A stretch of 64,000 nt of DNA from Adiantum capillus-veneris (taxonomy: Eukaryota > Streptophyta > Polypodiopsida > Polypodiales > Pteridaceae), in NCBI GenBank assembly GCA_014529385.2, contig CM043944.1:177249740-177313739 (forward strand), written 5' to 3'. The position numbers and the translations under genes were made by a program. Every line of letters starts with the position of its first letter. The first letter of the stretch is position 1. The notes beneath the pieces were generated by a model. That model ran no database searches and was not told the origin of the DNA. It saw nothing but the letters and a program-made list of their open reading frames with translations. Of this stretch, positions 11,442-22,679 are shown piece after piece.

Positions 11442-11923
11442 TGGGAAGGGGAAAATGGGAAAAACACCCACCATATAATATAATTGTGTCTCTATAGCCC
11501 AAGGATCAACCCGCACCCCTACCCACATAAAATCGCACACACTATCACAAAATCTGCAAACAACTGCTGCATACACCCAGACTCAGACAACCCAGACGCC
11601 CATACCCAACCACCCGACGGCATACACAAATACTTGCAGGAACTTTGATAATCATCAGGTGGCAATACAAATAGGGATCCTCAAGACATCCACCTTGGTT
11701 TGATGGTTGCAACCCTCCCTTCTAGTTTGCACACTTTTGTGGCCTTGCTTCCACCCTTCTACTACTCCAATCTTTTGTGTTGTGCTACCCTGTAGTCCAC
11801 ACCCCTTCTGATGCTCACTCATGACCACCCATGCAGCTACCAATCCCAAGCAGTGCGCTACTTGCTCATCCCTTCCAACCTTCAGAGACCTGCCTCTACG
11901 GACTCTTCTATGGGTAGCCTTCA
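11442..11923 (-). repeat. 5' LTR of element B, portion left of the CACTA insertion
   Basis: Aligns with 7644-8508 of the 3' LTR, with one deletion of about 380 bp. The block ends GGGTAGCCT + TCA. The paired LTR reads GGGTAGCCTTGAGCCCACACTCGG without interruption, which shows the empty site. Confidence 0.75.
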
Positions 11924-11933
11924 CACTACAAGA
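11924..11933. repeat. CACTA left terminal inverted repeat
   Basis: CACTACAAGA, inverted at 28019-28028. Preceded by target-site duplication TCA at 11921-11923. Confidence 0.92.
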
Positions 11934-11954
11934 GGTTGTGTGCTCCTTTGACGC

Positions 11955-12175
11955 TTTTAGCGACGAAAATACACTCAGTTTTTATAACCCCCGAAGCCGC
12001 TAAGAGCGTCGCTATTAGCGTCGATACGGGGACATCGCTATATGCGTCGCTATGGCAGTCGCTATAAGCATCACTATATAGCGACGTTTATAGCGACGCT
12101 ACAGGGCCATCAATAGCGACGCTTATAGAGATGCTGCAGAGCCTAATATAGCGGCGCTCATAGCAACCCCTGAGA
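11955..12175. repeat. CACTA left subterminal repeat array
   Basis: At least a dozen short copies of TAGCGACG and the inverted CGTCGCTA occur over about 200 bp, in both orientations (for example TATAGCGACGTTTATAGCGACGC and GAGCGTCGCTATTAGCGTCG). In CACTA elements such arrays are where the TnpA-type protein binds. The same motif recurs at 27890-28010 at the other end, and once more at about 12650. Confidence 0.75.
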
Positions 12176-12700
12176 TGAAAAACTTTTGGTGGAAGGGCAT
12201 TCAATGCCCTGCCACCCATCAACCACATTGAATGTTTCATTTGTCTATTTATCTTAGACCCAAAATATAGTCACCCACAAGACAATATAATCATTAATCC
12301 ATCATCCATAGTATGTATTGTTTGCAAAATAAAGATACAAAAATGACAAGCGTGAATTGATGGAAGTAAATCAATCACAATTGTACACAGCAGCAAAATC
12401 ACTTGATTGTTAATCATTGCAAATGTAATAGTTACAAACCATTGTCATTATTTAAAAAGTATACATGGTTTTAAAAAAGACGTATAAAAGTCATCTCATG
12501 ATACATAATCTATGAAAAAAAGAACTAATGCTATCTAGCTATGGCTAAACTGACATCGTCTAATCAGACGTCTCATCGCGTTGAAGCGCCGTATCAATCG
12601 GATTCTGCAAAAAAAATAACTAAGATAGCTTTTTGTAAGTATAAACATATAGCGACGTTTATAAAACAATACAATACATAGAAAAGAATAAACCCTAATA
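12176..12700. other. CACTA 3' untranslated stretch, no gene seen
   Basis: AT-rich spacer between the subterminal repeats and the first coding frame. It contains a small hairpin (AGGGCATT C AATGCCCT, about 12196) and one isolated TATAGCGACG. No coding frame was recognised. Confidence 0.5.
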
Positions 12701-12831
12701 CTAACCATGCCGCCGCGAGAAGTCAGGATGTCTATAAGGGTGTTTAAGCCCTTCCTGCCTGCGTACTCACGCTCGTACGGTGTGGGATCGTGTCCTATAA
12801 ACGACCACTATCAAAACATACAAAGAATCCA

Positions 12832-13769
12832 TTATGTTAGAATTTCAAATCCCATAAACCCTAAACTATCGAACATAGATGCGAAAACACTTACAAAATC
12901 GGCCTCAAATGATGCCCACCCGCCGCTCCCCAAGTGGTGCGAGCTCCCTGCCTCTACTCGCGCTTTGGCTCCCTCCTTTTGTTGCTTCCACTTGTCGGGA
13001 TTCTCGTGCGCTTCTTTCTTCGCATGCTTCCAATCTTCTTTGGCCAGCCAATCTGGTCTGCTCCACCCATGCTTGATTGCTTTTTGCACTTCCGAACGCT
13101 TATGCTTGCAGTATTTGCGCATTCAAATCTTCATCACACCTTCATTGAAGCGGTCATCCCATGTTGGAACAGGAAACTCGTCATGAAGCATGCTGATGAC
13201 TCTGTCTTTTAATTCATTCGGTACTTCACTCCAGGTGTTTAGTATGTAGTGTCTAAACACCTGAGAGCAAAGACCACGCATGCATGAAATCACCTTCTTG
13301 CCTTCATCATCCAAGATGATGCCGCCGCTGAAGTCGACGGAGTAAGGCAAGCCCTCTTGCCACTGACGCGTGAACTTGGGTGTCTCGGCAGGGGTCTCTA
13401 GCGGCGTGTCAATAGGGAGTACGGACTCTAAGTGTCTCCACTGGAGTCTGAGCCCCGAAGCGAGGAGTGTCCACTGGAGTGACTCCTGGAGGAGTAGCTA
13501 GTGGTGTATAGCTGCGGGGAACGGCAGTCAACCGCGCAAAACCTGGTGTCGGGACGGAAAAATAAGGGGAGGGTAAAGAGGCTCGTCGAACAGGAGGTGG
13601 TGTCGAGGCATCGGTGGCGCCACTGCCACCGCCCCCGCCACCACTAGAGCGCCGGTGCCTAGACGAGTGTGAAGATCGTCTCGTCGAAACCGAAGCCAGA
13701 GCGATGACGCTCCATGTACCACTGTCTTTGCTCGGGTGACAAAGAAGAAAGAAACTCCTCATCATCCAT
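12832..13769 (-). pseudogene. CACTA second gene: Transposase_24-like (TnpA-type) protein, broken
   Basis: Likely start is the ATG at 13769 (MDDEEFLSSLSPEQRQWYMERH). A Gly/Ser/Thr/Pro-rich linker follows in a shifted frame (13409-13700), then 13350-13123 (SGGIILDDEGKKVISCMRGL, TWSEVPNELKDRVISMLHDEF) and 13122-12832 (KHKRSEVQKAIKHGW, DWLAKEDWKHAKKEAHEN, HHLGSGGWASFEADF). This W/F-rich helical pattern ending in a Gly-Ser-rich, F-containing box resembles plant Transposase_24 proteins encoded beside tnp2 in CACTA elements, presumed to bind the subterminal repeats. At least two frameshifts are present. Its 5' portion is duplicated at about 14518-14724. Family assignment is by pattern only. Confidence 0.55.
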
Positions 13770-13836
13770 ATCTGCATTAAACACACGAACATTTAAACTT
13801 AATATCGAATGAATGGAGTAGAAAACATGAACAAGT

Positions 13837-13845
<9 letters not shown>

Positions 13846-13888
<43 letters not shown>
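13846..13888. repeat. (GA)n microsatellite, unit 1
   Basis: About 20 GA units in the first copy of the tandem duplication. The counterpart at about 14785-14860 is longer and interrupted by GATA. Confidence 0.95.
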
Positions 13889-13892
<4 letters not shown>

Positions 13893-14778
13893 GAGGAGGT
13901 ACTCGTCATCTCTGCTTATGAGAACATACCTAGAGCATAAGTACCCGGAGTGGATGCAGAGACCATTAAATACAATGACGCAATGATGCATATAAATACA
14001 ATGGCGCAATGACACAAATACTTAAAGAGCCGGAGAATCGTACAAGAACTTGAATGTGCTTGTAGCTTTGGAATGTTCAAAGGCTAGTAGCAACAGAAAG
14101 CGTTCTTCTTCTATTCAACTTGAGTGATGGAAGAGGCAAGTGCATAACTCTGAATTTAAAAAACAAAGCAAAATTGTTCAAATACAATATTTATGGCTTT
14201 AAGAGAGCTCTCTCTCATCCTCGCATAGCTCAGCATAACTTCCTATATCTATATAGAGCTCTCTATTTAAACAGATGTCCTCTGTTTCATTTTGTAGATC
14301 CTCTGCATGCATGCACCCCATAGAGAGTAGCAGCTTGATGTTCGTCTGGCACCACCTCCACAGCTTCTGACTGAGTATCTTTTCCGATCTCCTCCATTGA
14401 TTCCGCTGTGATTGGCACATGGTAGCCTTCATACGTCCGTGCACTACGGGGGGCTACCTCTATGACGTACCACTAGTTTGATGCAAACTTTGTGGGATGA
14501 AATAGCACCTGCTAGAGCGATGTCGAGGCATCGGTGGCGCCACCGCCACAACAACCGCCACCGGCCTCGCCACCACTAGAGCACCGGTGCCTAGACGAGT
14601 GTGAAGATCGTCTTGTCAAAACCGGTGCCAGAGTGATGACGCTCCACGTACCACTGTCTCTACTTGGGTGACAAAGAAGAAAGAAACTCCTCATCATCCA
14701 TACCTGCATTAAACACACGAACATTTAAACTTAATATCGAATGAATGGAGTAGAAAACATGAACAAGTAGATAGACAG

Positions 14779-14784
<6 letters not shown>

Positions 14785-14846
<62 letters not shown>

Positions 14847-14860
14847 TAGAGAGAGAGAGA
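14785..14860. repeat. (GA)n microsatellite, unit 2
   Basis: About 35 GA units with GATAGATA interruptions, the expanded equivalent of the run at 13846-13888. Confidence 0.95.
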
Positions 14861-15170
14861 GGAGGAGGAGGTGCTCGTCGTCTCTGCTTATTAGAACATA
14901 CCTAGAGTATACGTACCTGGAGTGGATGCAGAGACCATTAAATACAACGACGCAATGATGCATATAAATACAATGATGCAATGACGCAAATACTTAAAGA
15001 TCCAGAGAATCGTACAAGAACTTGAATGTGCTTGTAGCTTTGGAATGTTCAAAGGCTAGCAAAAACAGAAAGTGTTCTTATTCTATTCAACTTCAGTGAT
15101 AGAAGAGGCAAGTGCATAACTCTGAATTTACAAAACGGAGCAAAATTGTTCAAATACAATATTTATGGCT

Positions 15171-18100
15171 TTAAGAGAGCTCTCTCTCATCCTCGCATAG
15201 CTCAGCATAACTTCCTATATCTATATAGAGCTGTCTGTTTAAACAGATTCCCTCTGTTTCATTTTGTAGATCCTCTGCATGCACCCCATAGAGAGTAGCA
15301 GCTTGATGTTCGTCTGGCACCACCTCCACGGCTTCTGAATGAGCATCTTCTCCTATCTCCTCCATTGATGCCACTGTGATTGGCACATGGTAGCCTTCAT
15401 ACGTCCGTGCACTACGAGGGGCTACCTCTATGACATACCACCAGTTTGATGCAAACTTTGTGGGATGAAATAGCACCTGTCAGAGCCACATAACTTACAT
15501 GAGAGCTTCCAAGCACATAAATTCTAAAATGGGACTTTAAATATTTACATACTTACTTGTTCATAATGCTCGGGTAGTACGAAAGTGTCTCTTAGGTCAG
15601 TCCATTTCTTAGTTGAATCCATCTCAAGAAAACCAGACTCTTCTCTACGCACTATAGCGTTGCGACCCTCCATGATTATCTTCAACCCTTGCACGAGGAA
15701 CAAGTCGACAAAAGTCCTCTATAATCAATCCTCAAAATCTCTTGTAGCGTGCCGAAGTAAGTGAGTTCCACCACCACAGGATCTGCATCAGAGGACTGTC
15801 GACGACTAGACTGTTCAAATTTTGCCATGATTCCACAATCTTCAGTAAGACGTTTTTTGTCGATCCGTTCCACCCTAAAATGCCGACCTTTACACCATGC
15901 TGCTGTGTATGACTTATACTACAACTAACAAAGATTATGAGTGGCCGTTCAAACATCTAGTAAGTTACTAGTCGTACATTGCAAACTTACCTTGGTCGAG
16001 CAACCCCTAGAGTACTCCCACTCTTCCTCAGTCACTTCTTCACAGCACTATTGTGCGCTTTTCAATTGGTTGTGCAACCATCTTAAGCTCATGAATGTTG
16101 GTAGGCTCTCCAGACCCGTCGGATAGTGCGTCGGTGGTCGTCTTCCCCGTCTCCACTCGATTCTTGCCCTTTGTCGATCTTGCTTTGCATCCTCATATTG
16201 TGAAATCCACTTCTGCATGACTGGATTGTGAAGCATGCAAAATCAGTTGATTTTAGCCTCTAGATCTTCCGTTATCTTCTTCTCAACACCAAGATTGCAC
16301 ATGACAATTCCAGATATGCGCTCATCATCTATGGTTTGCCATAGCGTGTCCCGGGCTTTATCAAATCCGTCTAGCCACTCTCGAATGTACACTAGGGACT
16401 CTGATACCAGCCAACCGTCTTCCATGCTACCCTCTAGACGTGCCTTCTGACGCACATATCCCTTGAGAGTTTCATGAAACGTTCTAAAAATAACATCCAT
16501 TTGGAATGTATTGTGCCAGCTATTTCCACCTCATCAACTATGTGAACAAGAAGATGCACCTGAATGGTTAGCATGGTAGTAGGAAAATGTTTCTCAAACA
16601 TACACACAACCTCCGCAATGTTTAGTTTGGCAAATGGTATGGAGTCTACGTTGATCTCCTTTTGTGAGATCCATTGCACCAACTGCGCAAGTTTGTAGAT
16701 TGTGTTACGAACGTCAAGAGACAAACATCCCTCGATGGAAACTGGTAAAATAAACTGTAAAACACGTGCAGCAATGATATTAAAGTCCACACACGAATTT
16801 GTTACACAATTCTCACTATGATATACTCCACTATGAACATACCTGACACATTTTATGCCAGTCATGTGACTTCAAAATGGTAAGCTTTCCTTCTTTAGTA
16901 AAACACGTTCGGAGCGAATGCATTACGCCAGTGGGGGTCCACAAAGATCGAATGGTCTCTTTTACTTTGCGTTCTTGGGCTCCTGTGAAAATCCATGGTG
17001 CTTTAGGGAGTTTTATCGATCCATCGGATGCTGTTTACGGCCAATATTGCTCCATACGATCCACATTTCTAAGGTCAACTCTGGCTCCCAAAGTATCTTT
17101 CTTGCCTGTCATATGGTCCCATAGTAGATTACCAACATTCTTGAATATGTGCATTGGATCAAGCAAGTGATTGATCATGAGTCGGGGCTAGTATGGTAAC
17201 TCGTACCATAGAGATAGTCTCTTCATCCCTGGGGGCAATCCGTCATCACACGTCTCCTTCTGCTCTAACCATGCTTGTGCAGACATCCTCAATGGCTCTC
17301 TTCCCAAAAAGACGTTGCGTAACACATGATTCTCTAGAAGATACGCTTGATGACCTTTGTAGATTTGCTTCTTCAGTGAGGGCGCCCTACGTGCATTTAG
17401 TCTAGGTCCACATGTGACACATGCTCTGTATGCGCTTGTTTGAAGCCCTGCATGTATACACATGATAATAGATAAGCTTGAGAAAAACCAAGATTTACAG
17501 TGTCTGAGTGAGGAGTGTAAATAGATCACCTGAGAATTCAGTTAGTCTGGGATAGTCATGCATGGTCCACATTAGAATGCCTCTGATCAAAGCATTCCGT
17601 CGACCTGTGTGTCGGCTCATATCCACCACCTCTATGCCAATCCACAATTGTTGTAGCTCTTCCAATAGTGGACGAAGATACACATCCATATTCTTCACTT
17701 TATATCGCCCCGGCACAATCAAGCTTAGCCATAGGTGCCCCTTCTTTGTAGTCAACCACGGGGGAATCTTGTAGTTGACAATGACAACGGGCCATACACT
17801 GTAAGATGTTGATCTTTGACCAAATGGATTTATGCCATCCATAGCCAGTCCTAAGCGCAAATTTCGAGCTTCCCTGGAAAAATCCGACCATGTTTCATCT
17901 ATATGTTTCCAAGCTTCACAATCTGCAGGAATCCGTAGCACACCATCCAAAGATTTATTCTCCTCATGCCATGATGCTAGGGCGGCCATGGACTTACATT
18001 CGAAGAAATGCTTGATGCGAGGAAGCAGAGGAAAATGTCGCAAAACCTTTTGTGGAATTTTTGTTCCGTGGAGATCTACTCGATATCTTTCAGAATCACA

Positions 18101-18893
18101 TTTCGGACACTTCTCCATGTCTATTTATTCCCCTCTGAAAAGAATGCAGTCATTAGGACAAGCATGGATCGAATTGTAATCCATCCCCAAGTTTCGCAAA
18201 ATCTTTCTTGCTTCCTCTCGGGAATCTGGCATCACATTATCAGCTAGTAGTATGTGCTCTTTGAGCAATCTACACAACATAAAAATACGGTACAATTGTG
18301 TAAAAATCTAACAGATCATTATACATTTAGAGTTCTATTAAAGTAAACTAATTGTAATAGATCACCTGAAAAGCGTTGTGACGCTAGTGTCACTCCATCC
18401 AAACTTTGTCTGCATGTTGAGAAGAGCGCTTTCAATCTAGACACACGTGCTCCATTATACACTGGCCTATCGGCTTCACTTTTCATATCATCATAGACAA
18501 GCCTTTCTGAATCCATGATCGTTTCGATCATTTCATCAATCTCGGGCTCAAACATTGCCTCGTTGGGAATGTGGTCTACATAGATCATCCCCCAAGCTGT
18601 CAGAGGGTACATCTTGTGGCCTCACATATGCAGCTTGACCAAAGCGCCTGCGAACACGTCTATTGGGTTGCAAGATTACTGCATGTTGGCTAGCGTCAGA
18701 GTCCGACGAGTTATTATTGGCAACAACTCGATCTGTAATAGATGGATCGAACTCGCCAAATTCGCGAACGTGTTGCAAAAAAACGTGTCTTGTCCGTCGC
18801 ACAGCATGCTTGCAATGGTTACAAGGACATAAGAACCTCGTTGAGAGATAGGTGTTTCAGTTGGACGGCCCCACACCCTCGTCACTACTCATA
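15171..18893 (-). pseudogene. CACTA transposase, tnp2 family (TnpD-like), decayed multi-exon gene
   Basis: The domains run in the canonical order. A Cys/His-rich Transpos_assoc segment has CPCNHCKHAVRRTRHVFLQHV (about 18840-18780). The tnp2/Transposase_21 core starts at LGMDYNSIHACPNDCILF (about 18190) and CPKCDSERYRVD, then LAMDGINPFGQRSTSYSVWPV with the first catalytic-type Asp, LSLIVPGRYK, LRPLLEELQQLW (18118-17495), ACVTCGPRL, and MHIFKNVGNLLWDHMTGKKDT (about 17150). DUF4218 follows (FPTTMLTIQVHLLVHIVDE, 16865-16434), then YVRQKARLEGSMEDGWLV. The DUF4216-like tail is ELTYFGTLQEILRIDYRGLL (about 15760) and FASNWWYVIEV (15476). Introns with GT/AG borders are still visible, for example after HDWHKMCQ (about 16855). 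In-frame stops near 18860 and 18125 and several frameshifts make it inactive. Such transposases cut at the CACTA termini. Confidence 0.85.
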
Positions 18894-18953
18894 ATGATGG
18901 TAAAAATCTTATAACATGGACAACAAATTTAATCTTCTATTGGCATTCTTCGT

Positions 18954-19023
<70 letters not shown>

Positions 19024-19359
19024 TTCACACTGTAAACCACCTCACATTCTCTAGTCATGTCCAATCCCCGCACACCTCGGTCTAGAGGTGCACGAAGATC
19101 AGAACCACCGGGTTATAATCTCGTCTTTATTGGTCAATGCCTATATTTGTGGGTGCAATAAATCTACGCACCCACGTCCACATGATACTGCATGTAGTGG
19201 ACAAAACCCCTTTGCCTCATCTCTAGTTGTAGCATTTCACAGCATCTTAACATCTTTTCATAGTAGATCTTTGTTTGTAGCATGCAGGTACGCCATTCTT
19301 ACAATGTAGCTGATGTTTGCTCAAGGCACTTAATTCTTAATCTAGATTTGACGGGATGT

Positions 19360-19392
<33 letters not shown>

Positions 19393-19559
19393 CCCTTGGA
19401 ATCGTTATCTTGCATCACTACTTTCTGTGTAGGCTCAATTTGCTCTTCCATTAGCTGAACATGACGGTTTATTGCATGGTAGCAGCCGTCGAACATGCAG
19501 GTGGAATTGCTGGTCCGCATGGACTGTCGAGGCTGTGAGCGCAGGAAATTTTCTCGCCA

Positions 19560-19800
19560 TTTCTTCTAACCTTATCTTAAACGATTTTCTCTCATTTCTT
19601 CTAACCTTAAATAACCTAACTCTAATCTAATATAACATAAATAAACCTAAATCTAATCTAATATAACGTAACTCTAAATCTAACATAAATAAACATAAAT
19701 CTAATCAAACGGTAAATCTAACTAAAAATAAACATAAATCTAATCTAGTTTAACTTAAATAAACCTAAATTTAATTTAACGTAAGTCTACATCTAACCTA
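19560..19800. repeat. Degenerate short tandem repeat (AACCTAAATCTAATCTAATATAACRTAA)
   Basis: Roughly ten imperfect copies of a CTAAATCTAA/CATAAATAAAC module. The spacing varies, and the motif is reminiscent of but not identical to plant telomere repeats (TTTAGGG/CCCTAAA). No coding content. Confidence 0.7.
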
Positions 19801-19848
19801 ATCTTTAACATCTTTTGGGATAGTTTCCTACGACGTTAAAATTCTCTT

Positions 19849-19897
<49 letters not shown>

Positions 19898-19934
19898 TGT
19901 GTGCCAATAAAAAGAGAAAAATGGTATAACCTTT

Positions 19935-20075
19935 CTATCACCCAAGTGTGGTAGATTGGTTATGCCATTTCCCTTATGAATAACATGTCTTAGTTCAACT
20001 CCTGTCGACTAGACCTTTAAGGTCTCTTGGGATAGTTTCCTACGATGTTAAGACTCTCTTCTTCTTCTTCTTCTT
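19935..20075 (+). mobile_element. tRNA-derived SINE-like repeat
   Basis: GTGGTAGATTGGTTATGCC (A-box-like, about 19949-19965) and TAGTTCAACTCCT (B-box-like, 19991-20003) are spaced about 40 bp apart, as in a tRNA gene. A body with TTTAAGGTCTCTTGGGATAG and TTCCTACGATGTTAA follows, then a (TTC)n tail. A second copy of the B-box-to-tail part is at 56242-56345, and tail-only pieces occur at about 19806-19850, 56171-56200 and 59608-59645. The A/B boxes would be an internal RNA polymerase III promoter. No tRNA cloverleaf can be folded convincingly by eye. Confidence 0.5.
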
Positions 20076-20078
20076 CTT

Positions 20079-20135
<57 letters not shown>

Positions 20136-20336
20136 ATTTTCCTCTCTCAATGTGTGTGTGCATTCTTTGATTATGCACGTGTGTGCACGTTTTTGGTTTA
20201 TGCATGCTCTGTCTCTCTCTCTTTTCCTCTCTCAATGTGTGTGTGCTTTCTTTGTTTATGCATGTGTGTGTGCATTTTTTGTTTATGCTTGTGCTCTCTC
20301 TCGTTCTATCTCTCTCTCTCTCTCTCTCAAAAACAC

Positions 20337-20401
<65 letters not shown>

Positions 20402-20587
20402 GGGAAGGGACCATGAGAGTGAGGAGAGGGAAGGAGCATACCTGGCTCTCCTTCCTCTCCTTGTGTGTGTGTCTGTGAGAGAGAGAGAGAGAGAGGGAGA
20501 GAGAAAGAGGTGAAGGGAACATGAGAATGAGGAGAGGGAAGGAGCATACCTCGCTCTCCTTCATCTCTCGTGTGTGTGTGTGTGGAG

Positions 20588-20644
<57 letters not shown>

Positions 20645-20675
20645 AGAGCATTACCTTGCTTGCTTGAGCGCGCGG

Positions 20676-22668
20676 TGTCGGGGGATATGTGTTTGCTACA
20701 TGAGCCGGGCAGGCACCGCGCCTCTGGCTGTGCGAGGTGTGAAAGAGAGAGAAAAAGAACAACTGATGCAACTGACTCTTGAAATTGCCGTAATCATCAA
20801 TTAATTGATTAATATACTCGAGTACAGCTGAATCTTTAGCCAAGGCGGGCTCTTAACAGCACCGTCACTTGGATCATCTGCTAACTAGGAGTTTAAGCTC
20901 TCGCTTTGCAGAATTAATCGGGTCGTTAACGACACCGAGCTTAACAAAATGATTAATCAAACATTAGCTGATGACGGTGATGGAAATTTCCTCCTACCAC
21001 TTTATCTGCTTCTACTGACCTTAGGTTCTGTAAGTTTTATCTTTCTATGTCGGTCTTTCCCTGCTTCGATAGCCCTCAAGAGCTTTCTCTGGCCTACTGC
21101 CTCAATTACCAACAATAAGCTACAAATTTGCTTTAATTATCTTCAGGCTCTATGTGCCCTTGATGAACGAGTTCGATGGAATCAGCTTATTTGCTTCTTT
21201 ACTTTTCTCCTGCTCTGCCTTCCTTGCTTCAGCACTTTCTCCCCCTCCGTCTTCCTTACTTTACCAAGGTTGAAAGCGAGAGAGAAAAACCTTGTCTTTG
21301 GGTACCTTTTTCTTTATGCTTCACTTATGCTTGTCGAGAGAGAGAGAACAAGCTTTGCTTGCCCCGAGGATGAGAGCGAGAGAGAAGGAGCTCTTTCCTC
21401 TTTTGATGCGAGCCTCCTCGCCTTGCTTACCTTTTTTATATCTCCTTGCTTCGAATTAGCTTGCTTCGACCTCGGCCTTGCTGCCTTGACCTCGAGCAAG
21501 CTCTCTCTTCTCCTTCTTCAAGCTCTTTCCCTTGCCTCCTCGCTCCTTGGTTCCTCTCCCTCCTCGTTCTTCTCCTTTTCCAAGCTTACCTTTGTTCCAA
21601 ATTGAGAGCACCAGAACTTAGCTATTGTCCTCCTTGGATCGATTGAGCACGAGGGAGAGAGAGCAAGATTGCCCCTTGTGAAAACTCAAGAGAGAAAAGC
21701 TTTGCCTTGTTTACCTTACCGAGCATGAGATCGAGAGAGAGGTAGCTTTGCTCCTAGGTCCTTGCTCCGAGCCCTCCCCTCTTGCTCGTTGCCTTCACAA
21801 ATTCCCCCCCTTTGTTTTTTCTCCTCTTTGTAACCCTATCTTTTACTCTTAATCACCTCGTCTCACTTACCCACAACCTACAACGACTGCGCCGTCGGTG
21901 ACGTGGTGTGGGAGTCTGATGTACGACGTGGCAGGGTGAATTCCAAGCTTTTCAAAATGAGTCGCAGCCGGTCCCAAATTGGATCGCCTTCCTCTGCTGG
22001 ACGCTTCTTGCTTCTGCTCCGTAGTTATCCCAGCGCTGTGGAGCGTGCTGCGTGTGCTTTTCTCCCCTCTGCAGCTCTCTTTATCAGTAGCTCGCCATGC
22101 CTTCCCTACTTTTTTTTTGCTTGTTCATACTTTCCCCGTAATTTTTGGGGTGGCCATTGGCCATACTATGGGCGCCCATGTAAGTTGCTTGGGCGGCCGC
22201 TAATTGGCTTATGGGCGGACACCACACGAACACCACTTGGTTGCCTTTGGGCGGCCTATTTGGCTTATCATGCCCTTTAGGTAGGCCTTTGCTTTAGCTT
22301 GTGTGGGTGGCCCTTAAAGGGCGCCCCATTTAGCATACATATCGACTAAGGCATTGCCAAACACAGCCCAGCATCCCCGTCCAACAATTTCATCAGGGAA
22401 TCTCTCACTTTGAGGTAAATCCCGCAACGAATGCATTCCAAGCGGTCACATTCCGAACACGAAGCTCTTCAAGCACTTTTTTGTACTTTACGAGAAGTAC
22501 ACCACATTTGGCGTACATACCAACTAAGGCATCGGCAAGCACAACATCTTTCTTCAGCAGTCCTTGACTAACAATATCATCGTGACTTTTTATTGTCCAT
22601 ACCGACATCTCGAATAATGCCAAAATAACCCAGCTCAGCATTGCCGACAACTGACACCGGATTCTGCC
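20676..22668 (-). repeat. 3' LTR of element C
   Basis: Begins in element orientation at about 22668 (GGCAGAATCCGG, first base changed from the TG of the partner) and ends CCCCCGACA at 20676. It contains the PPR fragment in its first 360 bp, a GGGCGGCC-rich middle, and a CT-rich half that on the + strand gives long Ser/Leu-rich open frames (20949-21605 and others) that are not genes. Confidence 0.8.
22310..22668 (-). pseudogene. PPR gene fragment within the 3' LTR of element C
   Basis: The frame 22674-22405 contains VSQGLLKKDVVLADALVGMY, then AKCG and KVLEELRVRNVTAWNAFVAGF. This is the L/S-type pentatricopeptide repeat pattern (V-x-x-x-ALVxMYAKCG, then RNVxxWNAxIAG). After a stop, a second repeat is readable in another frame (DEIVGRG..FGNALVDMYAKWG, about 22400-22320). 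PPR proteins are organelle RNA-binding factors, very numerous in ferns and lycophytes. The piece covers about two repeats, with no transit peptide and no E/DYW domain, so it is a captured fragment and not a gene. An almost identical copy lies in the other LTR. Confidence 0.75.
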
Positions 22669-22679
22669 TGCCAAGATGT

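Larger units (their letters stand above)
13601..15478. repeat. Tandem duplication (two units of about 0.91 and 0.96 kb) inside the CACTA
   Basis: Unit 1 is 13601-14510 and unit 2 is 14521-15478. Both begin TGTCGAGGCATCGGTGGCGCC and end GATGAAATAGCACCT. They share the MDDEEFLSSLSP start, the (GA)n run, the TTAAATACAA(C/T)GACGCAATG block and the inverted DUF4216-tail segment. They differ by point changes and in (GA)n length. The duplication spans the transposase 3' end, the intergenic spacer and the start of the second gene. Confidence 0.85.
18957..20645. repeat. Microsatellite cluster upstream of the CACTA transposase
   Basis: Contains (CT)n at 18958-19020, (TG)n at about 19360-19391 and 19855-19902, (TTC)n then (CT)n at 20058-20129, (CT)n at about 20296-20328, (TG)n running directly into (GA)n at 20337-20396, (GA)n at about 20476-20510, and (GA)n at 20588-20638. 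Between 19560 and 19800 is a degenerate tandem of AAATCTAA/CATAAATAAAC units. Open frames here are simple-repeat artefacts. A tRNA-derived SINE-like repeat lies at 19935-20075. Confidence 0.9.

Noticed and set aside
19560-19800. Interstitial telomere repeat
   Set aside because: Units are CTAAATCTAA/CATAAATAAAC and not the plant CCCTAAA, and the spacing is irregular.
20949-21605. 218-codon frame, repeated at 26099-26758 (219 codons)
   Set aside because: It is conserved between the copies only because they are the two LTRs of element C. It is antisense to the element and compositionally Leu/Ser/Phe-biased from CT-rich DNA. Low-level coding cannot be excluded but nothing supports it.
22405-22674. 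A functional PPR gene
   Set aside because: Only two repeats, no transit peptide, a stop between them, and an identical arrangement in both LTRs: a captured fragment.
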